Source of the DNA: Pipra filicauda
Taxonomy: Eukaryota; Chordata; Aves; Passeriformes; Pipridae
Assembly: GCF_003945595.2 (NCBI RefSeq)
Contig: NW_024104320.1
Coordinates: forward strand, 1,843,365-1,907,364
Direction of reading: 5' to 3'
DNA: 64,000 nucleotides
The translations under genes and the position numbers were made by a program. Shown here piece by piece: positions 36,031 through 48,700 of the stretch. Every line of letters starts with the position of its first letter. Position 1 is the stretch's first letter. A model generated the notes under the pieces. It did not search any database and was not told the origin of the DNA. It saw only the letters and a list, made by a program, of their open reading frames with translations.

Positions 36031-38741
36031 TCTGATGCTAGAGAATTACATTTATTGGTTAACATTATTCACTCTCTAGACAAAAAAGGGTCCATGAAAT
36101 TTCTTGATTCCACAGCAGGAATTAGGGCTGATCTTGATCCATACCACTTCTTTGCTTCCAGGGTATTTGGTGACAAGCTTCCAGGCTCTTTGGAGTCTTA
36201 TCACAGGAGACAGATTAGCTCAGGCTGGTTTGCTCAGCCCGACAAAACAACATCCAGGAGGACATAGATCACTGGAAAACTAGGTAAGAAGAAGCAAGCA
36301 ATGGCATGTGACCACTAAGGAAGTTCAGACTAAAAGCTAACAAACAGTATAAACGTAACAAGTAGTTGTGAACCAGGCATTTAGCCTGGAAAGAGTGAAA
36401 AAGCTGAAAACTTCTGTAAAGGTGCAATGCGCCACACAGTTTTGTAAGAAGAAACAGAAGTAGGGACAAAACATGGATGTGTCCAGTGGGAGACACTACA
36501 CCAGTGTCCACCCATCAGCTTTGAGGTCAGCTGGCATGGAAGAGACATAACACTGCCAGGTGTGTCTGACTGCCACAACAGGGTGGGGACATGCAGTGGT
36601 CCTTGATCTGCATTTCAGAAGAGACTGATGGCCGAGTGGAAAGATTGGTGAAGAACTGTTCTAGCAAGGCAGCAGCAGAGGAGATTATTTTGAGCACTTC
36701 AGCCTGGCAATAATTCATTTGTTAATAGAGACACAGCCTTGATGTCTCTTTTTCCATATTCCCTTTGAATTTTGAGAACAGAGCCTGACACACCTTTTTT
36801 CACAGAGACATTAAATATACAAAAAAATAAACTCCTTTGTCCCAGCTCACAGGGCAGAAATTGAAAAGCAAGAGAAAACAACAACAGCTCTTCATGCTGC
36901 AGGAGTTACATCTGTTATTTTACTAATTAGTGACACATAATAACCCATAAGAGTTTTGGTAATATGAAAGCTGTTTTAATTCTGGCCAGTCTCCATGAAA
37001 ACATCCCAATCTCACATTCCATTTGTGACTGCAGAGTTATGTGTAGACATCAGTGCTGGGAAGCAATGCATCAGTGTAATGATGCACTTTGAGGAAGAGT
37101 GGGAATGAAATTGCTCTGAATGGAAAGGCAGGTATGTCTTGCATAGTTTTGTTTGTAACCAGGAGGAAGATTAGTTTCTTGCTTCATGGGACCCATGACC
37201 AGTCCTATTTTAATCCAATGAGTTGGGCAGGTACTCAGAGGAGTGCCCAAAGTGCAGAGGAGATAGAAGGGTTTCATTATCTCGGTCACCCAGCACTGAG
37301 AAGACCCAGGATCTCTGATCTTTTTATCCTTGTTTGTTTTGGTTGAGCTTTGCTTTTAGGTAAAATGTGTTTACCCAGCACTTTTCATTTAGATAGTGAC
37401 TGATCTTATCTGGTACTAAGGAAGAAAACCATGATCACAGCAGAAACTGGCTGTTGTGAGTTAATATTTTCTTTTACATGTATCGATTACAACGTCAAAG
37501 ATTCAAAATCAATTCACTTAAATGTCGCTCCAGAAAAAGAAATCTGTCAGTATAATGGAATATTGCCAAACTAGAGGAAAAAAAAACACCTGAGGGCCCC
37601 TATCCCTGAATGTATGGATGCATATGGTGCCAATAAGAGAACACTGCTTTGATATAAACAACAAAAAGGATGAAAAATAGATTCGCAATATATCCTATTT
37701 TGGCAATATTTTTATTAAAACATACAATCAATTCAGAAATTATATAAAATTCTCATTGCAAAATTTTATAATTCATTTCACAACTTCCACAACTCTTTTC
37801 TTGCAACTTCTTTTCCCTGTTGTAGTTCTATAAGCTTGATGTCCTTCTGTTATCCCAACAACATCCTACGCATTTCCTTCCTTCTGTGGGATACAGACTT
37901 ACCAGCATCTCTGCAGGGATTTAGTGACAATACCCTCCTCCTCATTGCTCCAGCAAGTCCTAAACCAACATCTGCATTTCCTGAAGTTGCAGGTGTGTTC
38001 TGGACCCTGCTGTGAAGTTACCTCAGAGCCTGCAGAACTGTCTCTGATTTTTTTTTCCTTTCATCTCCCTGTAATCAGTAACTGAATAGATAAATCTATC
38101 AAAGTGATAAAACCAGAACAGGGCAATTTGCTTTTAAATTAAGTTAAAGGAATCAGTATAATTTTGCCTTTTGGCTGCTCACATAATGGATTATCGATGT
38201 CCTGGATGGTCTGCTCCATGGATTCAGCAAATTCTCCATATGCCAGACGTTGTCTTCAATGTAAGCATTGGAAATAGATGGTGCTGAGGAAAATGTCAGA
38301 AGAAGGACTTCTTACCAAATAGCTTTCAACTGCATCAAGTCTGGATTTTGGATAGGTTGGATGTGATGTGGTGCTTAGCCTGGCCCTTTTTTTCCATCCA
38401 CTGGTTTAATTCATATCCAACTGACCCAAGGTTATGAATTAATCTGTGAGTTTTTTATAGGGTTACTGTATCTTCTGCACCTTTTCTCATAGAGCATAAA
38501 CCACAATCTCTTGACCTTGAACATAACTGTTCTGAAATTATAACTCCCAATGTAGGAGGGAAGAAGTCTGAGCTCCCACTAAACAAGTCTGTGTTTCTCT
38601 GTTGCCTTTCTTAGGTGTTCCTCTCTCTTTGACTTTTCATTCTGTAACCTCAGGGCCAACCATGATTGTTTGTCTCCAGAATATAGCCCAGAAAGAGAGG
38701 GAGTCAACAGAGAGAGGTCTTCCTGGTGGTCATGATGAATA
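36031..38741. other. Non-coding stretch, nothing recognised
   Basis: A+T-rich sequence without a recognised repeat family, RNA gene or exon. Confidence 0.35.
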
Positions 38742-39058
38742 TAACCATAAAATGGTTTGGGTTGGAAGGGACCTTAAAGATCATCTTGTTCCAACCATCT
38801 GCCATGGTCAGGGACACCTTCCACTAGACCAGAGCCCCATCCAACCTGGCCTTGAACACTTCCAGGGGTGGGGCAGTCACAACTTCTCTGGGAAACCTGT
38901 GGCAGGGCCTCTCCACCCTCACAGTAAAGAATTTCTTCCTAATATCTGATCTAAACCTACTCTCTTTCAGTTTGAAGTCATTCCCCCTTGTCCTATCACA
39001 CCATGTCCTTGTAAAAAGTCCCTCTCCAGCCTTCTTGTAAGTCCCCTTTAGGTATTGT
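38742..39058 (-). mobile_element. CR1 LINE 3'-end fragment
   Basis: About 317 bp of CR1 in minus orientation, close to the consensus through GGTTTGGGTTGGAAGGGACC, CCTTGAACACTTCCAGGGGT, GTAAAGAATTTCTTCCTAAT and CCCCCTTGTCCTATCAC. The last two blocks encode the RKFFTxR and RG..LK motifs on the minus strand. The frame is disrupted by small changes. The tail is degraded to AACCATAAAATGG. Confidence 0.93.
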
Positions 39059-42000
39059 ATCCTTTGTAATTCCTAAAGGAATAGGAATACCCTTGAGGAA
39101 TAAGAAGATACTTTAGGAATAGCTTGTGTCCTTTGCACAATTTGCAAAAAATAAAATCCGTTATTCTACTGCACGAATAACATTGCATGGATCACACTGA
39201 GCTGCTACAGTTTGGCTCAAGAATGTGAACAGCTGTGGCTCAAAGAAGCCTTTGACTCTGAGTGTCCTACTGAACACACCTGGGTCACCATTTTACTGGG
39301 CTTTGCAGTAAATGGAGATGCAAGTTCATAAAGTGCTACCAGTGGCTACAGGCTTAGGGTCAAATCGTTAGAGCCGTCCATTAAGGCAGAACTGCACAAA
39401 ACCCTCTGGGGTTTCCTCTCAAGTCTATATGGTCTATGATTTTTCCTAAAAGATCACAGAATTCTTCATTTCAGAGAAAAGTCTGGTTTCAATATCAACA
39501 GAACAAATTTTTCGATGGGTCAGTACTACAAAAGGTTAACATAAAAACCCAAACCAAAATAGTTCTAAACAGTGGGGTTTTTGCCAGAGAAGGCACTATG
39601 TTCAAATCAAAGTAACTGTACTTTTAGACATATTTAGTTGTTGAAATTAAATTTCATAACTACAGATTTTTTATTTTGATTTTAATATTGAAGTTTTTCA
39701 CTAAGAAAATGTGGGAATGAAATAGTTAATCTGTTTGTTAGTCAGACAAGCAACAGAATACAGTCAGGACAAACTTGACAGTCCTCATTTCCATATCTGG
39801 ATGAGAAATGGACTTTCTGCCCAACTCTAGTCTGGGCAAAAATTCATTGTTGATGATAGAAAGCGGTTTTCTCATTCCCAAAAAGTTTTGTGGCTTTGGA
39901 CACCGATGGGCGATGAGAAGGAAACAGTTGTTGGGTTAGGGATCTCTCTCAGTCCAGCCCTGTACCCTTGCCATATGCAGGATGTGCAAATGGTGCCAGT
40001 GGGACACGGATCCACTTTGGCTGGACCTCAGTGGGTGCTTTGCTGCTCCTTACCATCTCAAGTTGCCTTCAGGGTACTTCTAGCAGCCCTGAACCAGTCT
40101 CTGATAGGCAAGATTCTTATTGCTGACTAGTTTGGATTTCAAAATATTTAGGTTTTTTATCTCTGAGGGCAAAAATGCAGATAAAAACGGGTTGAAACAG
40201 GCTGAACAGACTCTTATGCAAGTGTGCTGGCAGAAGGATGTTTGCATCTTCCTGCATAGAGTCCTTCTCTGGTGCCCTTGTTGTTGGCATCAAGAAAGGC
40301 TTCCATGGCTTCCATGGAAGTGGTTGCAGGAAGACCTGGTGTTTCTCTGCTCCTTTAACCTTTAAACATGTCAAAGGAGCTGTGGTGCCAACACATCCAT
40401 CCTGCAGGGAATTCCCCAACTGATTGAAGCTGGGCCAAGAAAGTGAGTCAGAATTGCAGCAGACAAGGCTGCTCCTGTCTCCTGCCAGCCACCAAGGAGA
40501 GGCTTTATAGACATGAAGAAGCATTAGGGATGTTTCAAGCTCCCTCACTGCAGGGGAGGTGACAGCTATGGAAACAACCTGTTTTTAGCAGCAGGACAGA
40601 GAATCCTGACTTGAAATTCTTTGTCTGGGGAAGTCAAGCAGGCAAGGTCTGTGTATGTTTATTGAATTTGCTTGAAAATGAGTTGCAGGGGAAATGAAGC
40701 TTGCTGTGAAACAAGTAGCTTTACCAAGAAATGAAAGAAATGGCTTTAATGTTGAAAAACTTGTTTTGACTTAAATGAAAATATGGATTTTTTTATTATT
40801 ATTTTTTTTTTAGAAACAGCAGCTCATGTCAAAATTGTTACGTTGAAAAAATCAAAAGACTTTAATAATGTAAAATGAAATTAACATGTTTTGTTCTGAT
40901 GCAAAATATATAATTTGGAGGGGTTTTCTTATTACGATCTTTGATTGAAAAGAATAATTAGCTTTGGACTGAACCAATGGTTCCTTTCTTTCTCCCTTCC
41001 TGTCACTTTTGTGAATTGACCATTGAAATCAAATGTTACTCACACAGTTTTCCAAAATAATCACAAGACTGTCCTTACTCTGGAAATGAAATAAATGGTG
41101 TCTCTACAGATTATTTTTTTTTTTTTTGCTTGAGCTCTATAGCATTATTATTATTATTATTCCTGCTGTGCCTAGGAGTAGATCAGGTTCCAGTTTGTAG
41201 CCTAATGACAGGAACAAAATAGATGGAGGTTGAACTGCACCTTGTCACTAGCAAAAATCAGCTACTGACTCTGTCCCCTTCTTGTGCAGGGCTTTCTAAT
41301 TTGGATACTGTCCCACTGCACTGTCCCACTGGAGGATCCTGCATGTTTCTTATGAGTCAAAAGTACATTTGATGGACAGCTTTCTATGAGGACTGAGAGG
41401 CCAGAAATTGTTAGTGATGAGTAAAAATTGTGTCTTGCAAGCAATTTATTTTAAGCAATGCCTAAATGTCTGGGGTCAGTCATTAGAGACAGTTACTACA
41501 TTTTTTCAGTATCATTATCTAACATACCATCATGAGGGAAATGGAAGGACACTTGATGACCAAAGAACCACCAGCCTAATTATGCTGTGATGAATTCCTT
41601 TCAAATCTGTAGAGTGTTTAATGCATTCTTAAATGAAGCCACCCATAATTAGAAACTTTCCATAACACACACAGGAATCTGAGTCCAATAGAAGCTGATT
41701 AATTGTTAATGAGCTTCCTTCACTGACCAGACAGATTGGAAGAGGGGAGGAAGCAAAGCTAGAGGAAGAAGCTGGCACTGCTGTGCAAATGTGATGAAAC
41801 TTTGCTGTCTGCCAGACCAAACTTCTGCTATGCGGCTTCTTGTCCAAGCCCTGTGGCAGAGCCAGTTTTGCCCATTAGGGAAGTGATTTCTGCTTATCCC
41901 ATAATTTCAGACAACAGATGAAATGAAAATTGGCCCAACTTAACTGATGTTTCTGGAAATTGTAGACTAAGGTTTTTGACACCACACTGCTCAATTCATA

Positions 42001-43330
42001 CTCAGCTGGACAAAACCACGGACAGTTTTTGAAGTGTTCACACACATTGTCTGTTTACGTTGTAAATGTGATGTTTTCAGCAAATATTCAACTTGTTATG
42101 TACATACACAGATCTGATGACACAGACATCAGAACAGGCATCCAAACAGGCAGCATAGTCTACCTGAAAGGGGAAAAGCAAGAACTATAGGTGGTTATAC
42201 ATGGGAAGTGCACGTTAAGGGGTGTGTACTGTTTCAGAGTAGGAAGTTGGAAGTAGGCCTATGGATGCTGAATTTACTGCACCATTTCAATTACTGCATA
42301 TTTTACCTTCTTCCTAACTATTTTTTTTTGTTTTTCTCAAAAGAAATAAACTCTAAACTCCTCCACTCATTTTGACAATCCAAGAGTCAAAATACTCATT
42401 ATTATTGTGCAAAGTTCTATACATTTTTACAATCTCTGCTTAGTTTTGTGGCTATCATAGCACAGTGTTCACAGGAGACGAAGCTCAGACCTTGGAAAAT
42501 TTAGAAATGTCTAAAAAAATATGTATTTTTTTCTCTCTAAAAGTATTATGAGTTCTAGTCTACATAGCTGAACATTTCCCAAAGCAAGAAGAAAATGCTT
42601 TGTGCCCTGTTTTTGTTCCTGGAGTGCACTGTTTGGAGCATAACATTTGAGAAGAGCAGCTGAAATGAGTCTTTATATCTTGAGTATTATTTGAAAATAA
42701 ACTTGGAAGGTGGAACAGGCTTTAAAAACATTTCCTAATATGTTGTTTATGTTCTGCTGTTTGAGTTCTGAGATACCTAACTGAATGAGAGTCAGAGTCA
42801 TAGTCAGAGTTTAGTGTAAAACCAGTCAAAGTATACACTTGAACTTTTACTTCTGGAAAAGGTTCTTGGTAGTTTTGCATTTTCAATTATTGTATTAAAT
42901 GAATGAAAACTGTTAGAATAATTAATTGAAGATAATTAGGGGAAGTATTTGTTGTTCCCAAATTGTCCAGTACATTGCAGTAAAATGAAATTCATGGCAT
43001 GTCTGTTCAAACAGTGCAAATAACTCTGAGCAAAGTGATTCCAACAGAGGGAGGTGCCTCTTGCAATTTCATTGTGAGAAACTGTGACTGAGACTGAAGA
43101 CATACATTTATTCATTTCATATTATTTGTTTATTTTTATTTTTTTTAATTGTTTTTTCTTTTTGAATAGTGGAAGATAACAGGTATGTCACAGTGATGCA
43201 GCATTAACTGCAGGCAGCAGTGATGTCGTGGCTGAGTCACAACAGTTAGAACATTGGTGGTGGCAATGTCTAGGGAGATTTTTTGGTGCCTTGGGTGTCC
43301 CATGATGAGTCTAAACAGGGCTGTTCCAGA
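39059..43330. other. Non-coding stretch with simple-sequence tracts
   Basis: No gene or interspersed repeat was recognised. Simple tracts include a 14-nt T run at 41114-41127, an (ATT)6 tract at 41144-41161, and T/A-rich sequence near 40788-40812. A 143-codon minus-strand open frame (40117-40548) has no recognisable domain. CTTCCATGG occurs twice in tandem near 40303, followed by its complement. Confidence 0.4.
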
Positions 43331-43800
43331 ACAGAGTAGCACAGTAGCAGGCAGAATGAGAGGGGAGGACAGGGGAGGGCTGGGAAGGGACTGCCCATGG
43401 AGATGGAGAGTGACAAGGCTGGGCCAGGATGGGTGTCTCCTGTCCGTCAGGGAGACATGGATTGGACAACCTTGACATGAGGCTGGGAGAGCCTCAGGGA
43501 GGGAGTCAGAGCTGCCCCATGGACATGGGGGATGGTGATCCTGTCTCTGAGAGCAGCATTCCCAGACAGGAATACGACCAGATCATGGCATGCACCTGTT
43601 CACTCCTTCCCCACCGCTCTGCTGGGGAGCATCGCAGCTTTCTACAAGGACATTGACCCAAAGCTAAGGAAGCCCACAAAGCCCTCACCTATGCCCTTTC
43701 ATGGTGCTACAGGCAGCTGGAAGCTCTTTGTAGCCTTGGGCAAAGGCAGCTTCACACCACCCACTCTCTCTTTGTGAAACTTGTCTCAAAATAAAGCTTG
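43331..43800 (+). other. G+C-rich block ending in AATAAA
   Basis: A block of about 470 bp stands out from its A+T-rich surroundings. It starts with closely spaced G tracts, carries short open frames on both strands (up to 81 codons), and ends with CTCAAAATAAAGCTTG (AATAAA at about 43789-43794). The order of a G+C-rich body followed by a polyadenylation signal would suit a terminal exon or an old retrocopy. There is no A tail after it, only a T run, and the peptides are not recognised. Confidence 0.25.
43362..43389 (+). other. Potential G-quadruplex motif
   Basis: Five G tracts (GGGG, GGGG, GGG, GGG, GGG) are separated by spacers of 6, 1, 2 and 2 bases. This satisfies the usual four-tract G3+N1-7 pattern on the plus strand. 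Formation in the cell is unknown. Confidence 0.6.
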
Positions 43801-43882
43801 ATATCCATATTTTTTTTTGCTGTTAGAAAGGCAGGGAGGCATGTTGTGTGAGGAGTGGCACAGGACTCAGTTTTTTGGTTTG

Positions 43883-44250
43883 CAGAAAAGGGGGCTAAGG
43901 GACAACCTCATTGTTCTCTATAGGTTTGCGAGGAGGGGAATTGGAGAGGAAGGTGCTGAGCTCTTACCCCTGGGATCATGAGGCAGGATTAGTTTGAGCG
44001 ACTCAACAGTGCATCAGAGGGGATTCAGACTGATCATTAGGAACCATTTCTTTACCAAGATGGTGCTCCAACACTGGAACAGGCTTTCTAGAGAGGTGGT
44101 CGATGCCCCAGTGTTTAAGAGGTATTTGAACAATACCCTTAACAAAATGCTTTAACTTTTGGTCAGGCCTGGTGTGGTCAGGCAGTTGGACTAGATGTTA
44201 GTTGTAGATCCCTTCGAGCTGAACTATTCTTACTCTATTTCTATTCTAAA
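43883..44250 (+). mobile_element. CR1 LINE 3'-end fragment (older subfamily)
   Basis: Plus orientation. CAGAAAAGGGGGCTAAGGGA and ACCTCATTGTTCTCTATAGG match the ORF2 block encoding EKRxLRGDLI..YN. Later blocks are TCTAGAGAGGTGGTCGATGC, GGCAGTTGGACTAGATGTTA and GTAGATCCCTTCGAGCTGAA. The tail is of the TATTCTATTCT form, unlike the ATTCTATG tails elsewhere, which points to a different, older CR1 subfamily. The frame is interrupted. Confidence 0.85.
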
Positions 44251-46879
44251 TATACTGGAAAACCCAGTACCTTGTCTCTTAAGCTCCAAAAAAAGAGAAT
44301 TTAAATTAAGGTTTATGAGGTTGTAAGCATGTGTATGGGGGTCAACCTTCCTCAAATACAGATAATTTTTGATTCAGATAAAGATCTAAGTATGATTGGA
44401 ACATGACCTGCTAAAACTGCAAAAGCCAGTCCCATTGTTTTCCTTTGCTTCTGTTCTGCCCTCTGTAGCATCAGTTATATTTGCTCTTTGGAAGCATGCT
44501 TTACATTTTAAAAATTCCTATTAAAATAAACAGGTTCTAATAAATAGGTTTTTATGTTTAAAAGGCCTTTCTGCCTTCATGATTTCTGTAACATCTAGCC
44601 CAGCAATTTAAGTTCATCTCTGTTCAAGGCTTGAGGTGCTATTAAAGTGAGCACATTCACAGTATTTTTCAGTGAATATTTATGTTATCATCCCAAATTG
44701 CTACAGAACTGGTATTAATGGTGACTTCTGATAAAACACTTCGATTTCCCTTTGTTATGTATGTGCAATCAAGGCACTACTGAAAGCTCAATGTTTAGAG
44801 AGGATTTAAGTTATTTCAGCCTTATCAGAAACATGCACGAACGGCATAAAATAGACGAAGAATTCACTATAAAATGAATGAAATCCCAGCTTTAAAGTGC
44901 ACACACGTCATTAACAGCTGACATGTTGTATTGACATTGTAGCTGCTTGTTGGTTGACAGTGAACTGTACCTTATATTGCACCGACTACACTTTGAGAGG
45001 ATCCTGATCATTTTACAGCACTAGCAAGATCAAACCCTGTGAAATGACAGAAGCCAATTACATAAACACAAGTCCTTCCAGATACACTCCAGCAAAGATA
45101 AAGCTGCAATCCATCTTTACCCATGGTGGCTTTATGGCACACACTTGTGTACTTAGCCTGGTTCCCGTGGATCTGGAGGGCTCTTTCCCTGCACAGCTCT
45201 GCCAGCAGCCCAATTAAGAGCAGGATTTAATATGAGAGAAACTTTATGAATCTGAACTTATTTAAAATTATTCCGCGTTAATTTTCAACTTCCTTTTTCT
45301 TGGAGTAGAAAAATCATTTGGAAGCTTTTCCAACAGCAGGAAACATAATTCTGCAAATTATTTGTTATCCACTGATAAAAATACTTATAAAATCCAGCAA
45401 TGAGCTGCTTTTAGAAGTGTGGCTAGAAGCAATGAATCACCACCTTTTTAAAGACATACGTAGGATCCAGGGAAGATGTTCTTAACATTAAAATACTTGT
45501 TGCAATCATAAGGAAAGTCAGAGTAAGAGTTTGAATTGAGAGAAATTATTTCTTGATCTTTAGGGTTTTATCCATGCAAAAAATCAAGGATAGCACATTA
45601 TTTTGTGCAACTGTGTCTGACACTTTTCTTCAGGGAACAAGTGGATTAAAACAATCCCCAGGATGACTTTGTCACTTCCCTGAGGCATAAATTTACTGTA
45701 ATGTAAATGCTCCTTACTGTTAGCAGATATTTTTAAACAGAGGAGAGATTTCCACAATTAAGCAACTCTTCTACTATTATTTTTGATTTGTGCAAGATAT
45801 GGAACTTCTAATATGAGAGAGCAAGTGTAACACAGATGGTCTGGATGGCACCTTAGCTTCACAAAGCCTGAGGCAAGGTAGGCAACCAGGTAGGGAGAGG
45901 CATCGATGTAATTTTTTAATGCAGCAGCATTTTTTTACTACATGTTTTCTCAAGGTCTTATTTTTTTCTCACTAAGAATTATATTCTTTGTCCTTCTGAT
46001 ACAGATGGGAGCTTACTAGTACTGCTTATCCTGCTTAATAGCAGCCATCCTCCAACCTATGGGTTCTACAGGGCTCTCTTACCATAGAAGCAATATCAAC
46101 TGAAGCTTTGTATCACCCTGAATACCTAATTCTGCCCACCTAAAAATACAAGGTAATTGAGATGGTTGTAAAGAAAAAAAAAAGGGTATTTGGGACTCGA
46201 GGGGAAGGACAATTTAGGGAAGACACATCTGCAGCCAGAAGAGGAAGACCAAAGTGTACAAGTTGGAAGGGCTGTAGGAAAAAGTTGAATGACAAAGCAT
46301 CTTTGGGAAATAAAGTTTGGGAACCCTTGAAAAAAGAGGAATGTCAATAAAAGTTAGGGAGAAATTAATTGAATGAATATGTGAGGAAGAGAGAGACAAG
46401 ATTTACTTGAGTACCTGAAGCACAGCCCAGATCAATTACTTGCTGTTGTCAGCATCATCAATGCAATGTAAGAAAGATTGAATGCATGCTATAAAATGCA
46501 CTGTTTAACAAAGTGCAAGCTATTAAGTAATTAGAATATAATATATGAACATGCTGAATATGCTTATTTAAATGTAAATATTTATTCACTGTTTATTTTT
46601 AGTGCAGAAAAATTATCCACCTTGTTTAGTTGTCCTTGCTCTTTCATATCCTGCTGATCTACTGGATGCCTCTAAGCCAACATTCAGAGGGAGTTGTTTC
46701 TTTATCAATGGCATCCAGGGACTCTTCTTGAAAGGTGCAAAGTAGCCTGCAAAGAAAACTAGTGCAAGGTGGATAATAAATATACTTTTCTTCAATGGGC
46801 TAAGGGAACAGCAATATTACATTTCCACTTACAGAGATCACTGTGGCCATTTGTTGGTGATCTTAACCTGAATGCCAAA
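44251..46879. other. Repeat-poor non-coding stretch, candidate regulatory DNA
   Basis: No transposon or exon was recognised. The 44640-45480 part keeps CpGs (for example CATGCACGAACGGCA, TTATTCCGCGTTAATTTTC) and homeobox-like TAAT words in otherwise A+T-rich DNA, which is often seen in conserved non-coding elements. This is an impression, not proof. Confidence 0.25.
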
Positions 46880-47172
46880 TCATGAAATCAGGTTTGGGTT
46901 GGAAGGGACCTTTAAAGATCATGTAGTTCAAACCTTCCTGCTGTAGACAGGGACACCTTCCACACCAGGTTGCTCGAAGCCCTGTCCAACTTGGTCTCGA
47001 ACACTTCCTGGGATGGGGCATCCACAACATCTCTTGGCAAGCTGTGCCAGTGCCTCACCACCCTCATAGTAAATAATTTCTTCCTAATATCCAATCTTTA
47101 CCTACTCTTTTTCAGTTTAAAGCTATTCCCCCTAGTCCTATCACTACGTGTCCTTGTAAAAATCCCTTACCA
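46880..47172 (-). mobile_element. CR1 LINE 3'-end fragment
   Basis: About 290 bp of CR1 in minus orientation. Blocks include GGTTTGGGTTGGAAGGGACC, TCGAACACTTCCTGGGATGG, CTCACCACCCTCATAGTAAA and CCCCCTAGTCCTATCACTAC. The minus frame 46912-47094 still spells RKKLFTMRVVRHWHSLPRDV, the C-terminal CR1 motif. It is similar in type to the 38.7 kb copy. Confidence 0.93.
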
Positions 47173-48280
47173 ATCAACTAACATTGCTCACTCACTTGGA
47201 AAGATTAGCCACAGGAGTAAATGGCTTTGTTGGTAAATAGGGAAATAGTCCATTCAAATAAGAAAAAAAAAATTAAAGTTAATCTGTTGGTTGCTTGCAC
47301 TCAGCAGAGCCACTGTCCTGGGTCTGCCACTGGCAAATTGCATGGCTTCAGGTTGATCATTTCACCTTGCTACATGAAATCACGGCAAAGCACTTCTCAC
47401 ACACAGATATCAAAGCAATAACTACTGTTAATTCCAAAAATAAAACCACAGTTTTGCTCCAGATTATGACTTTTAAAGCAATCACAAAAGGTGAAGCATA
47501 GTTTGTCTGCAGGGTTTTTCTGATGTTAACACATGCTCATCCATTAGCTGGCAGAATTAGGTAGAACTTTGTTCTTGACGTGGTTAGTCCTACTGATTTT
47601 GTTAATCCCAACACTTTAAAATCAGAGTTTACCAGCATCCAGAAATCCTAGACAGGAGGCAAAAAAGTGCTCACCTGCCTGAAAAAAAAGCTGTAGACAT
47701 ACACAGTGTCCAGTAATATAGAGAAATAAATCTGGATGCAGATTTTGGTGTGTGTGAGTGCATATGATATTTAAAACCATATAGTTAGGTGCCAGCTAGG
47801 TGCCAGGTTTGGTTGTAAGGTCTTTATTTAAAGGTCTCTGATGTTCTTAGTCTTTCGTGACTGCAAGCTATTCTCCAGGTTTCAGATTCTGAAAAGAACA
47901 TCACAACCACTCTGTCAGCAATACCTCCTGTCTCATGTAGTCTCTGAAGTCTCTTAATCTTGCTTACAAAAGAGGTGATCTGTACTTGGTTGGAGGTTAG
48001 TATTGGAAAGGAAGAGTTGAATGTGTATTCCAACAAATAGTATTCCAACAAGAACCATAACATCATAACTAAAAACCATGTCAAGATTTCACCACAGTCT
48101 AAGCTGGATGCTCTTACAAATGAGAGAAGGAATACCAGGTGATGCAGAGTAAGCCTCAGAGAGGAGAGTAGGCACTGAAGCTCCTACTCTGTTACAGACT
48201 TTTGGGGTGATTTGGGAATACCAGCATCTCTGTCTACATCTCTTCTTGAAAATTAACCAGTGACAGGGAATATCACTGAG
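47173..48280. other. Non-coding stretch, nothing recognised
   Basis: No repeat family or exon was recognised. Confidence 0.35.
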
Positions 48281-48411
48281 CACTGGAACTTGATCCTATC
48301 TACTGTTAATTTTTTAGTGAAGTGCTTGGTATGGTTTTGTCAGAACAAAATATAGTCTCTCAAACACTTCCTAAACACTGTCTGGAAGTTAGCAAAGGCC
48401 AAGAACCATTC
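48281..48411 (+). repeat. Copy A of an unnamed dispersed repeat
   Basis: This 131-bp segment aligns by eye, almost without gaps, with 58727-58857. Both begin CACTGxAACTTxATCCT and end GTTAGCxxAGGCCAxxxACCATT. Overall identity is roughly two thirds, so both copies are old. The family is not recognised; it may be part of an old LTR or DNA transposon. Confidence 0.5.
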
Positions 48412-48440
48412 CTAGAATAAATTCTGTTTATTTCTACAAT

Positions 48441-48700
48441 AAATTAGGTTGGAAAAAAATTCTGGAAATCGCCTGATGTAACCCCATGTTTGAAACAGGT
48501 CCAGTTAGAACAAGGTGCTCAGAGGCTGTGCCCAGTAAAAATCTAAACAACTCCAAGGTTGGGCTTTTCACAGCCTCTCTCATCTCCTCTGTAAGGTATT
48601 TAATTGCTCTCAGGGTAAAACAGGTTTTCGTAGGTGATTTACTTCTTTTATCAATTCCTAGTTTTCCCATAATTGTATGAACTCCCCAAAGGCATTTTGG
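48441..48700 (-). mobile_element. Old, diverged CR1 fragment
   Basis: AATTAGGTTGGAAAAAAATTC, the TGTAACCCCATGTTTGAAAC and GGTGCTCAGAGGCTGTGCCC blocks, and CTCAGGGTAAAACAGGTTTT follow the order of an old CR1 3' end in minus orientation. The minus frame 48739-48434 has no intact motif. Divergence is like that of the 5.1 kb copy. Confidence 0.5.

Noticed and set aside
35741..36079. 112-codon plus-strand open frame spanning the 36 kb palindrome
   Set aside because: The frame runs through the hairpin, whose arms encode unrelated residues in each direction. No homology was recognised.
39069..39120. 10-bp inverted words ATTCCTAAAG/CTTTAGGAAT
   Set aside because: Short arms, long spacer and A+T-rich content make this likely chance.
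40117..40548. 143-codon minus-strand open frame
   Set aside because: No domain, no codon-like pattern visible, and overlapped by plus-strand frames. Treated as chance.
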